From: Strigamia acuminata
Lineage: Eukaryota; Arthropoda; Chilopoda; Geophilomorpha; Linotaeniidae
Assembly: GCA_949358305.1 (NCBI GenBank)
Contig: OX442320.1
Location: forward strand, 10,060,259-10,124,258
Direction: 5' to 3'
DNA length: 64,000 bases
Shown piece after piece: positions 55,663 to 64,000 of this stretch (position 1 is its first letter; each line of letters starts with the position of its first letter). The position numbers were made by a program, and so were the translations under genes. The notes under the pieces were generated by a model. The model ran no database searches and had not been told where the DNA came from. It worked only from the letters and a program-made list of their open reading frames with translations.

Positions 55663-57571
55663 TGACGGTTTACAATGGCTATAAATGCCTATTTTCTATC
55701 AAGAAAGCGCTGTTGCGCCAATATGATGGTATTTTTACAATATTCTGTGTAAAACTGATAAATGTCTAGAATAAAGTCATTTATGATGTTTCAAATACAA
55801 AGATGTTCGTTTATTAAGAATAAACACTAATTTCCACATGATACTAAAGTATCACGGCATAATTACGAAGATTCGTCTGCTAAAACCCGCATTTGTCAAT
55901 GCTCCATATTGCCACTAGATGGCGCGATCGCAATTAGCGATAAATTCGAATACGAACTTGAAAACCTCATGATTAAATATAAACGTATATTTAATCAAGT
56001 GAATAAATTGTGTTAAATATTAATATAAATATATATTAAATATCTGACATTGTTAAATACAATGTAACTTCCATTTCTGCGGGACAGAATGTTTAGCGAT
56101 CAATCGGTCAACCGATCAATCTGATTGGTGGAACCCATTTCCGGTCCTGGGTATCCAGTTCCGGTTGTAACAAGGATTAGCATAATTTGCATAAATGCTC
56201 CTCCGTATCCACTTCCGGTGATACGGGATTGGAGGGATTCGTGGAACCCATGTTCCAATTGGATGACTGGATTAATCCTTAAATCCAGTCAGGTTATATA
56301 AACCCAAACAATCGGCCATTCCGCAGCTCTGTTTGATTATTTCTGTTTGGTATTGTTACTTAAGAAGTATGATTCGTTGTTCACGTAAAAAACCTTTTGG
56401 TTCTTTGTTGATTTATTCGCAAAGAACCGTTGCATGATTCTACAGAATCATGCCACCGCCGGCAATTGAAGTCGAAGTGCTGGGATTATTATGTTGCATA
56501 AATGTTACAGTCTACGGTTGCGACGCCGAAGGAGAACCCGCCGTTGTGCAATTCAGTATCCTCCGGACAGGACCAAGTTGTCTTTTTCGGTATGAACGTA
56601 TTCCGTTACCACGAGTAGCATCGGTATTGTTGAGAATCGGTTCATTCACCTGATGGTGCCAAAGCAGTCTGTTTTACAGTAACCACGAGTAGCACCAAGT
56701 GTTTGGCAAGCTGATTCTCATGGTATTCGATGCCAAAGCAGTCGGTCTATTATTAGTACCGCGAGAGATAAAACTGCTGTGCGGAGCCGCGAGCTATCGA
56801 CCCCTGTGTACGTGGTACCGTCAACCACTCGATGGACGACCGTGCTGCGACGCCGGGGACGCTTGATACCGTTCTGCATGGCAAGGCGTATATTCTAATC
56901 GATGGCAATTGTGTGTTGCGACGGGAAGCTTAATCTTCATTTTATTTATAACAGAAAAACTTAAACTCGACAACCAGTTGGACCAAAATCAAGTCAGAAG
57001 ACTTAATCTCATATTGAACTCAATATAACCGATAAGTTGACGACAACTTATTCCCGAAATATCTAAATAAGAATTCACAACGATATGAATTAAATATAAT
57101 TCATAAGTGGAATATTGATAAGTAAATGAATACATTTACTTACACCAATATCCTCCCAAAGTTGTGGCGGTGCAGACAAAGTCAACCGCAATGCTCAGAT
57201 CATTCGATTTATCGACGTGCGATAGTTTACACAGCGAACCAAGGAAACCAGCGAAGCCGTATCGGACTCCAGGACACAGCCATCCGGCTTAAGATGACAT
57301 CTATAATCAGGTCGAGCGATGGGGAAACCGCTCCCATATTCCAGACCCGTAGTGATATTATTCTAGGGCCAGTTGGCCAATTCTTTGTATAGTTTAATAG
57401 CTGATTTAACTTGCCAAATGTCGGCATTAGTCCTATGTATAATTTAGCCTTGATATTATTGTTTACCAACAATAAACTGTCTTGTATTTATCTCGTATTG
57501 TATTCACTGTTTATTTATTGCGATCTCTTCCCGGTACCATTGTTAAATGGGAGTTGTGGTCGTCACCGTCA
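55663..57571 (+). repeat. 5' LTR
   Basis: Starts TGACGG and ends CCGTCA, a perfect 6-bp terminal inverted repeat, 4 nt before the primer site. A TATA box (TATATAAA, 56,295-56,302) marks the promoter and an AATAAA (57,471-57,476) the poly(A) signal, implying an unusually long R region of over 1 kb. No protein-coding frame of note. Confidence 0.8.
56295..56302 (+). promoter_or_regulatory. LTR TATA box
   Basis: TATATAAA in the LTR, with a transcript start expected about 30 bp downstream (near CCATTCCGCAG, 56,316-56,326). The same sequence is present in the 3' LTR near 63,804. Confidence 0.6.
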
Positions 57572-57575
57572 CACG

Positions 57576-57593
57576 TGGAGGTCCCACCGAGAT
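57576..57593 (+). other. Primer-binding site, tRNA-Gln
   Basis: TGGAGGTCCCACCGAGAT is the complement of the 3' end of a eukaryotic tRNA-Gln (recalled consensus). It lies 4 nt after the LTR, the expected position for priming reverse transcription. Confidence 0.8.
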
Positions 57594-57810
57594 TAGGTTG
57601 CAATTAAATTCGATTGAATTGCAACAGTGAATATTGGAGATAAATATTTAACAAAAAGATTTAAGTTAAAAATAGACAGATTAAATTTTCAGTTTATATT
57701 TCCATGTGAAGAAGTTAAACTGATGAAATAGAAATACGTAGTAGATTTTCCTTCATTATTTTCGTTTGAAGATTTTAGGGATTTCAAAGACTACCACCTA
57801 ATCTCACACG

Positions 57811-57828
57811 TGGAGGTCCCACCGAGAT
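57811..57828 (+). other. Second tRNA-Gln primer-binding site
   Basis: Identical 18-nt sequence 235 bp downstream, within a tandem duplication whose units start TCACACGTGGAGG and go on TTAGGTTGCAATTAAATTCG. A third, eroded unit begins near 57,990 and has lost the primer sequence. Confidence 0.85.
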
Positions 57829-60777
57829 TAGGTTGCAATTAAATTCGATAGAATTGTAAAAGTGAATTTTGAGATAAATATTTAACTAAAAGATTTAGTT
57901 AAAAAACAGACAAGTTTCAAACCATGTTTATTTTCTTGAGAAACACCAAAACAGTCCTTTAACTAGGAATTTCGGAAGTTATAGACCTATCACACGATCA
58001 CTGAAATAGGTTGCAAATTAATTCGATCGAATTGCAAAAGCGAATCTTGAATCCGATATTAACTAAAAAATTTTAGTTAAAACAGACAAATAGATTTTCA
58101 GTTTATATTTTCATGTGAAAAGTTAAACTGACGAAATGGAAACGTTTAGTGAACTCTCTTTACTATTTTCGTTCGACAATTTAAGGAATACGAAGTATTT
58201 TAAATAAGAAATCAAAAAAGTTTCGAGTGAAATAAGAATACAGATATTTTTTTCGAAGTTTGTTTTATTTCGAAAAGCTAAAAACATACAAGTTTAGAAG
58301 GCGGACTTCTTACGAATTTATCTTTCCACCTGAAAAGTTAAAACGAAGAAAACACCGCAACTATTTGGAAATATTTACAAGAAATTAAGTTTCTTGTAAC
58401 TGTACGTCGACACCGATAGCCAGCGACCACGCGCCATAGCAATACGCGTCGATCTCCGTATCAAACGCAGCAGGGAAGCTACTCAAACCTTCAACGCAAG
58501 GTGCGAACGAATGCTTGGAAATTATGGCGGACAACAGATAAAAGACAGCGGAGAAATGTTACAGAAGGTTCGTAGAGATTTATTTAAGTGTCGCGAACTA
58601 ATTTTTCCACTGCCATCGGTACCAAAGATAATTTAGTTGTTGAAGAAAAACAACACACTCCATTTCGCAGAAAAGATTTGCAAATCGAAATGAATATTAC
58701 CTTTATTTGAAGGAATTAACTATTTTCACAAAAAGTACATTTTTTCCTTCGGGACAATGGAAATTAAGAAAATATAAAATGGCGGCGAATGAAGTTGCCG
58801 ACCACGTAGAATAGTATTTTTTACATTGAAAGTTACGAATCACGAAAAACGCTTTCCCTCGGAAAAGTAAAAGGATTTCATTCAATCTTTCCTTTCGGAA
58901 ATTTAACAGTGTTTTAAGTTTCCAACGATATTTGGGTCTCCCAAATTTTGAGAATTTCTAAATGAAATTTAGCTGTTTGAAAAACAACGAATATTTTTAG
59001 TAATCTAATCGGACATTTTCCCACATGATTTCTTAAAACCGGAATAACAAATCCATTTGTGGCTATGAACTTTGCCACATGAAATATTTACGGAGCGAAT
59101 ATTTTTTGATTGGATTGAAGCTTTAAAATCAGATAGCTGATTTAAACGAAGAAAATAAGTTTCAAAGTAATTATTTTTCTTTCGGAAAAATCAAATAAAT
59201 CACCGCTGATGAAAAGTTGTATTTTTCCATTCGAAAAAACTAAGAATTGCACAAGATTTATCTTCTATTTTGAACATAGATTTTATTCGGAAAAGGAAAG
59301 ATTCTAGATACATTATTTTTCTCTAAAAATTAAGAATTTAGTCAATTTTCCTAAAGGTTAATGGAATGTCATCATATATTTCGTTCGTAATTTACGTGTT
59401 AAAGTTTAATCAGAAAAACGATTGAATATGTTTTATTTGCGATAAGTAAAAGAAAGGTTCTTTAAAAATGGAATTTCGATGCAAATCCCACAGTAAAGGG
59501 AATGTTATGTGTGAGCAATTAACGAAAAGTTGGAATAACTTCATTTTATTTCATTCAAAAGTAGTTGTGAAAAATCAATTTCAAATATTTTTCAAAGAAA
59601 AATTATTTTTATCGGAAAAAAGTAATTTACATGTCCTCGCGCGGACCGAGTAGTAAACTGCTTAATTGTGACATCGATACTGTTATTGTGTCACGTGTTA
59701 TACGGAATTCCAAACCAGTGAATTACGAATTTTGGCGCGATAGGAATAGAAGTTTGACAGTGAAAGTTCTCCAGATTTGTCTTTTCATTTGAAAAGTTCA
59801 AATTGAGGAAATGCTGCAGCAGATGAAGGTATTTACGACAATTGAGATTTAAATATTCTTTCATTCAAAAGATAAAAGATCTCTGCAAAAACATCTCGTT
59901 ATTAGAGATAAGGGGGACGAAAATTATTAAAACGAATAATCAAAGACACGTCCTTCGTAAATATCGCAAAGGAATAACTAATTGTGAAAACAATTGTCCG
60001 CTCAGGAAAAGTGGAATTTAGCTAGATATTTTCTTTCGAAAAATCAAAGCAATTGTCATCAAAAAAGAAAGATTTGATGAATAATTTTTACCCAAAAGTC
60101 TAAAGGATTGTCGAATAGTTTTCTCCCGAAAAACAAGTACACATTTGTACCAATAACTTTATCGTTTAAAGTAAAATTTCGAATATTTTCTTTTGGAAGA
60201 TTAGAGAATTAGATAATTTTTCTCGCAAAACAAATTTAAAGAATTTTAACGAATTTTTATTTGTTAAAAAAATTTGTTAAAAAAGGGGGAGATGGATGGT
60301 GAAAATTTATTTTTTCACACTCGAAAAATGGAATTTAAACCCGAAAAAGTAAAGACTTGGTCAAATTATTCTTCCTATTGGAAATGAATACACAATGTTG
60401 GGAATCGAAAATAGATTTCAATTACAAAGGAATGATTATTTGAACGATAATTGAATAAGAATAAGAAAAATTGAGAGTTTGAGAAAACTTTATTAAAGTT
60501 GTGGTTGTAACGATATCACACACTAACGGAATAATTAAAAGAAAAATATTTTTTGAAGAAAAGTTATTTAATTATTTGGATTGGTAAAAATCCCAAAGTT
60601 CAAGAAGATTGAAGTAAGTTTATTTTATTTTCATTTGAAAAATACAATATTTTACGAATGTCTTCCCGAAGGAATTTTATTTTATCGGTAAAATTGAATC
60701 TCGAAGGGAACGGACTTAGTAGAGAACTACTAAATAGATGTAACGTCCTTTATACCATTGGCCGACACTAACATCCG

Positions 60778-60828
60778 CCAATCAGAAGTTGGGAGATCTA
60801 GGGATCCCCAGCCCCCTGCTATTAAAGG
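60778..60828 (+). promoter_or_regulatory. Possible internal promoter for the ORF
   Basis: CCAAT at 60,778-60,782, TATTAAAGG at 60,820-60,828, and a TCATTC initiator-like sequence about 22 bp after that (60,849). The ORF starts 240 bp further on. The surrounding 150 bp are more GC-rich than the leader. Motif-based inference. Confidence 0.4.
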
Positions 60829-61091
60829 AGGACCAGATCAGATACTGATCATTCGCATCCAGACCAGAAGACGTGTTCCAGAGTCATCTTGACCACGCCG
60901 TCCCGATTTCAGTCACGATTCGAATTTTGTGTGCCGTGTAACCTGCAAAAGCTAACACGTGTCAAACAAACGCGAAGTTTAATTTTATTTTGTCAAAAGT
61001 AAAGTTTAGAAGTGTTTCTTGTTGAAAAGTGTATTATATTCGTCTTCTTTATAAATTAAAGAATTAAAATCGTCAGATTTTGAATTTTTTT

Positions 61092-62573
61092 ATGGCTCAA
61101 AAACCATTGAATATGATCGATCCAAAAGGAAATAATAAGCAGACAAACTTAAATTTAAGTTCTGTACCACTTGGCGATCAAACAGAAAAGATTCCCGATC
61201 ATTTTACTCTGTATTGTAATCGTCATGGACTGGATAAAACCAAGTTTAAAAATATAATCGAAGCTTCAGACTATGTAAAAGCTAGGAACTGGCGAGATCG
61301 TACCCAATCTCAATCTTCACATCAAGATCCAGTACGGAATCCACAAACATACAGCCGAAACTTAGTGAATCAAGATTCTCATACTATGTTTCAAACATCC
61401 AGTAGGGGATCTAAGTTAGAAAAGTTTAAACCACCTAATTCGGTAGATAAGGGGGAAGAGAATTATAAACCTAATAATTCTCGTCCAGAGAGTTCGTTAA
61501 CTAACCAGTCGGTTGTTCAGAACAAATTAAAACTCGTTTACAATCGAGATCAGCTAATTTCAGTTCGATATGCTAATCCAGCTGAAGCACAACGATATGT
61601 GGCTAGCCTTAATCTGTCGATTAACCTACCGCTATCAAAAGAATTGGGAACCGTAAACAAAAGTTTTGGGCCACCAATATCAACGCAAAGGAAAGATATT
61701 CGGACTCCAAACAAACATTTGCAGTCAAATAACGTACAACAACGTGCCCGATCGCCGATCACAAACTCATGTTTGCGGACGTATGATTTGTCTACCAAGA
61801 AGAGTCCCCAGCCAAGACAATTCTACCTAACGCCCATTTCAAATCGAAAAAAGGTCAAGCAAACTTTTCCCTTGAAAAAGTATTACCAACACGATAATGA
61901 GAATGATTTTAAACCTAAAAAAGAAAGTTTTTTGACTAACCCACGGGAGATCCGGTATCAATTCGAACAGTATTGTAAACAATACCAGTTAAATTCAGCT
62001 GAATTTAAAAATATAAACGAAGCGCAACAATTCGTATTTCGAAATCAATACCGTAACCAACGACTAAAACCCGTCCCAGTCGTCAATCTGACGGAGATAC
62101 AACAATTTGCGTCTGGAAAGCAACCCTGCAATATCCAGAATAATTCATCTCAACGAGAGGAATTAAGAACTTCAAAAAAGCGTTTTCGGTCACCAAGTCC
62201 AGCTGGTGATGAAGAAACTTCAAGTACAAACCAACATGTTCAAAAACTGACTGAAAACCCAGGGTTCCAATCATCAGTTCCACGACTTAGAGTCAAATAT
62301 AGATCCCCTCGTTTGTTGCGGGATTTCACAATTCCAAATATGGGTCCTTTCCACGTATGGTTTTCCAATGAGGGTCCCATTCATGTATGGTTTTCCAGAG
62401 ATGACCTAAAACAAAAAGTTGGGTCGTCACGGTCATTTACACTGCCAAGTCAGTACACTGTATGTAACTGCCCAAAAGAAAAACGTCGAAAGAAATCAGT
62501 ACAGCAGGCTGAGAGATCTCGGAAATTCGCAAATATGCGAGCTCAATATTTAGCAAAGAATCATGTTGATTAA
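61092..62573 (+). CDS. Unrecognised basic, repeat-bearing protein of the LTR element
   Basis: 493 codons from the ATG at 61092 (MAQKPLNMIDPKGNNKQ); the frame is open a little further upstream but only with non-ATG codons. I do not recognise it: no zinc knuckle, protease, RT or integrase motif. Visible structure: a motif of about 35 residues, F..YC...L....FKNI.EA..-V, occurs near residues 37-70 (FTLYCNRHGLDKTKFKNIIE) and 290-322 (FEQYCKQYQLNSAEFKNINE), with a weaker version near 150-178 (RYANPAEAQRYVASLN). Between them are Ser/Gln/Asn-rich, low-complexity stretches. Near residue 416 a short duplication (GPFHVWFS, GPIHVWFS) occurs, and the C-terminus has a basic cluster KEKRRKK that could be a nuclear signal. 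It could be a divergent Gag-like or nucleic-acid-binding protein. Its unbroken frame in a recently moved element suggests it is translated. Confidence 0.7.
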   Translation: MAQKPLNMIDPKGNNKQTNLNLSSVPLGDQTEKIPDHFTLYCNRHGLDKTKFKNIIEASDYVKARNWRDRTQSQSSHQDPVRNPQTYSRNLVNQDSHTMFQTSSRGSKLEKFKPPNSVDKGEENYKPNNSRPESSLTNQSVVQNKLKLVYNRDQLISVRYANPAEAQRYVASLNLSINLPLSKELGTVNKSFGPPISTQRKDIRTPNKHLQSNNVQQRARSPITNSCLRTYDLSTKKSPQPRQFYLTPISNRKKVKQTFPLKKYYQHDNENDFKPKKESFLTNPREIRYQFEQYCKQYQLNSAEFKNINEAQQFVFRNQYRNQRLKPVPVVNLTEIQQFASGKQPCNIQNNSSQREELRTSKKRFRSPSPAGDEETSSTNQHVQKLTENPGFQSSVPRLRVKYRSPRLLRDFTIPNMGPFHVWFSNEGPIHVWFSRDDLKQKVGSSRSFTLPSQYTVCNCPKEKRRKKSVQQAERSRKFANMRAQYLAKNHVD

Positions 62574-63171
62574 CATGATATGATACACAAAGATTCCCCG
62601 ATTATAGTGTAAACAGAAAATCCTCTTCTAAAAATCATGACCTCTCTTCTAAAGAAAAGGGGGACAAAATATAAAGTTAAAATTAACAATTCTCGAAAAG
62701 TAATATTACAGTATTAAAAAGACAACTAGTTTAAATTAAAATTAGTCAATTGTACAAAGAATACCAAGTGACTCCGGTCATGACAATTAAGGGGGACATT
62801 TTGATTCTTAAATTGTCAACTCTTATCATCTAAAAGCTATTTATTGTATATTTATAGCGATACATCTGACTAGGCATATGAAATAAATATTTTGTGATAA
62901 CACAAATGATGATTTTATGTATGACGAAAGTTTCTTCAAAAAGAAGACTTGGAAATAAATTCTGGACTTGAATTTAGGCTATTAGAAAAGATTATTTCGG
63001 CAGAAATCCAGAACTTAGATAATTCAAGTTAGTTTATGTAAACTCAAATTCGAAATTGGAAGTCACGGTATCTCCAAGATACATCAAGTCCGAAAATAGC
63101 ATTTATGCTAATTAGGAGAATAACGAAAACTCTATAAAATATTATATAGTTGTGTTATTAAGGGGGATGTA
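62574..63171 (+). other. 3' interior with repeated purine tracts
   Basis: No gene. AATAAA at 62,882-62,887 could end the ORF transcript. Purine tracts AAAAGGGGGACA (62,655), AATTAAGGGGGACA (62,787) and ATTAAGGGGGATG (63,158) share a core. The last abuts the 3' LTR and is the expected plus-strand primer. Confidence 0.6.
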
Positions 63172-64000
63172 TGACGGTTTACAATGGCTATAAATGCCTA
63201 TTTTCTATCAAGAAAGCGCTGTTGCGCCAATATGATGGTATTTTTACAATATTCTGTGTAAAACTGATAAATGTCTAGAATAAAGTCATTTATGATGTTT
63301 CAAATACAAAGATGTTCGTTTATTAAGAATAAACACTAATTTCCACATGATACTAAAGTATCACGGCATAATTACGAAGATTCGTCTGCTAAAACCCGCA
63401 TTTGTCAATGCTCCATATTGCCACTAGATGGCGCGATCGCAATTAGCGATAAATTCGAATACGAACTTGAAAACCTCATGATTAAATATAAACGTATATT
63501 TAATCAAGTGAATAAATTGTGTTAAATATTAATATAAATATATATTAAATATCTGACATTGTTAAATACAATGTAACTTCCATTTCTGCGGGACAGAATG
63601 TTTAGCGATCAATCGGTCAACCGATCAATCTGATTGGTGGAACCCATTTCCGGTCCTGGGTATCCAGTTCCGGTTGTAACAAGGATTAGCATAATTTGCA
63701 TAAATGCTCCTCCGTATCCACTTCCGGTGATACGGGATTGGAGGGATTCGTGGAACCCATGTTCCAATTGGATGACTGGATTAATCCTTAAATCCAGTCA
63801 GGTTATATAAACCCAAACAATCGGCCATTCCGCAGCTCTGTTTGATTATTTCTGTTTGGTATTGTTACTTAAGAAGTATGATTCGTTGTTCACGTAAAAA
63901 ACCTTTTGGTTCTTTGTTGATTTATTCGCAAAGAACCGTTGCATGATTCTACAGAATCATGCCACCGCCGGCAATTGAAGTCGAAGTGCTGGGATTATTA
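63172..64000 (+). repeat. 3' LTR, partial
   Basis: The first 829 bp of the 3' LTR, matching 55,663-56,491 without a difference that I noticed. The remaining 1.1 kb and any target duplication lie beyond the window. Confidence 0.85.

Larger units (their letters stand above)
57594..61091 (+). other. Leader of the LTR element, repeated hairpin motifs
   Basis: About 3.5 kb with no long frame. It starts with the tandem primer-site units, then carries some 20 scattered occurrences of a TTTTCNTTYGAAAAGT-like inverted motif (for example 58,104; 58,322; 59,173; 59,225; 59,783; 60,030; 60,630). AAGGGGGA purine tracts occur at 59,910 and 60,284. A second promoter candidate lies at 60,778-60,850. Confidence 0.6.
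55663..64000 (+). mobile_element. Non-autonomous LTR element (runs off the window)
   Basis: The left LTR is 55,663-57,571 (TGACGG...CCGTCA ends, 1909 bp). An identical-looking copy starts at 63,172 after a purine tract and continues past the window end. Just inside the left LTR lies a tRNA-Gln primer site (57,576), repeated at 57,811. The 5.6-kb interior has no recognisable gag, protease, reverse transcriptase or integrase; its only long frame is the 493-codon ORF at 61,092. This is a LARD-like element, presumably mobilised by a relative elsewhere. No mismatch was noticed in the 829 bp shared by both LTRs, so insertion is recent. Confidence 0.85.

Noticed and set aside
56450-56653. 67-codon ATG open frame in the LTR
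   Set aside because: Lies in the long R region, has no domain, and its length is within chance expectation.

Overview
The window is AT-rich nuclear DNA of an invertebrate animal. GT-AG introns of about 50-100 bp split the PDE1 catalytic exons and much longer introns lie upstream. The mix of PDE1, DEG/ENaC channels, a Copia retrotransposon, TA-flanked MITEs and a mariner-like 'GGGTGTCCCAAAAGTAAC' element fits an arthropod, perhaps an insect; I cannot be more exact.

Layout. 1-15,167: mostly non-coding, with MITE remnants and one structurally complete Copia element (10,165-14,785, minus strand, identical LTRs, 1354-codon gag-pol). 15,168-29,620: a calcium/calmodulin-dependent cyclic nucleotide phosphodiesterase (PDE1, plus strand) with two good alternative first exons (15.2 kb, 22.1 kb), two phase-symmetric optional exons (25.65 kb, 27.06 kb) and a complete catalytic domain. 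30-55 kb: a rearranged region holding a tandem array of DEG/ENaC channel genes on the minus strand (gene A 33,738-40,491; gene B 42,482-46,117; fragment C 49,520-49,889), mixed with decayed exon fragments of other genes (EGF repeats, a tensin-like SH2 exon, a Cys-rich exon, a chimeric PDE1 piece), segmental duplications and MITEs. 55,663-64,000 (runs off the window): an LTR element with 1.9 kb LTRs, a tRNA-Gln primer site present twice, no visible gag-pol, and one unfamiliar 493-codon ORF.

Most interesting: (1) DEG/ENaC genes A and B are built as two channel units in one transcript. A single uninterrupted exon carries the pore helix (TM2) of unit 1, a cytoplasmic linker, TM1 of unit 2 and its post-TM1 FPNITAC motif. 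The exon series before and after it supply the rest of each unit, so the design is a fused four-helix tandem channel. Both copies carry lesions: a stop codon inside the second TM1 in A, and an 11-nt deletion inside the first TM1 in B. They may therefore be recent pseudogenes or, in A, a reversion to a single unit. (2) The terminal LTR element has duplicated primer sites, several purine tracts, a long leader studded with short hairpins, and a lone repeat-bearing protein.

How the parts relate: PDE1 is the only clearly functional host gene. The retroelements and duplications appear to have reshaped the region downstream of it. Splice sites, phases and reading frames were read by eye; no database search was possible.
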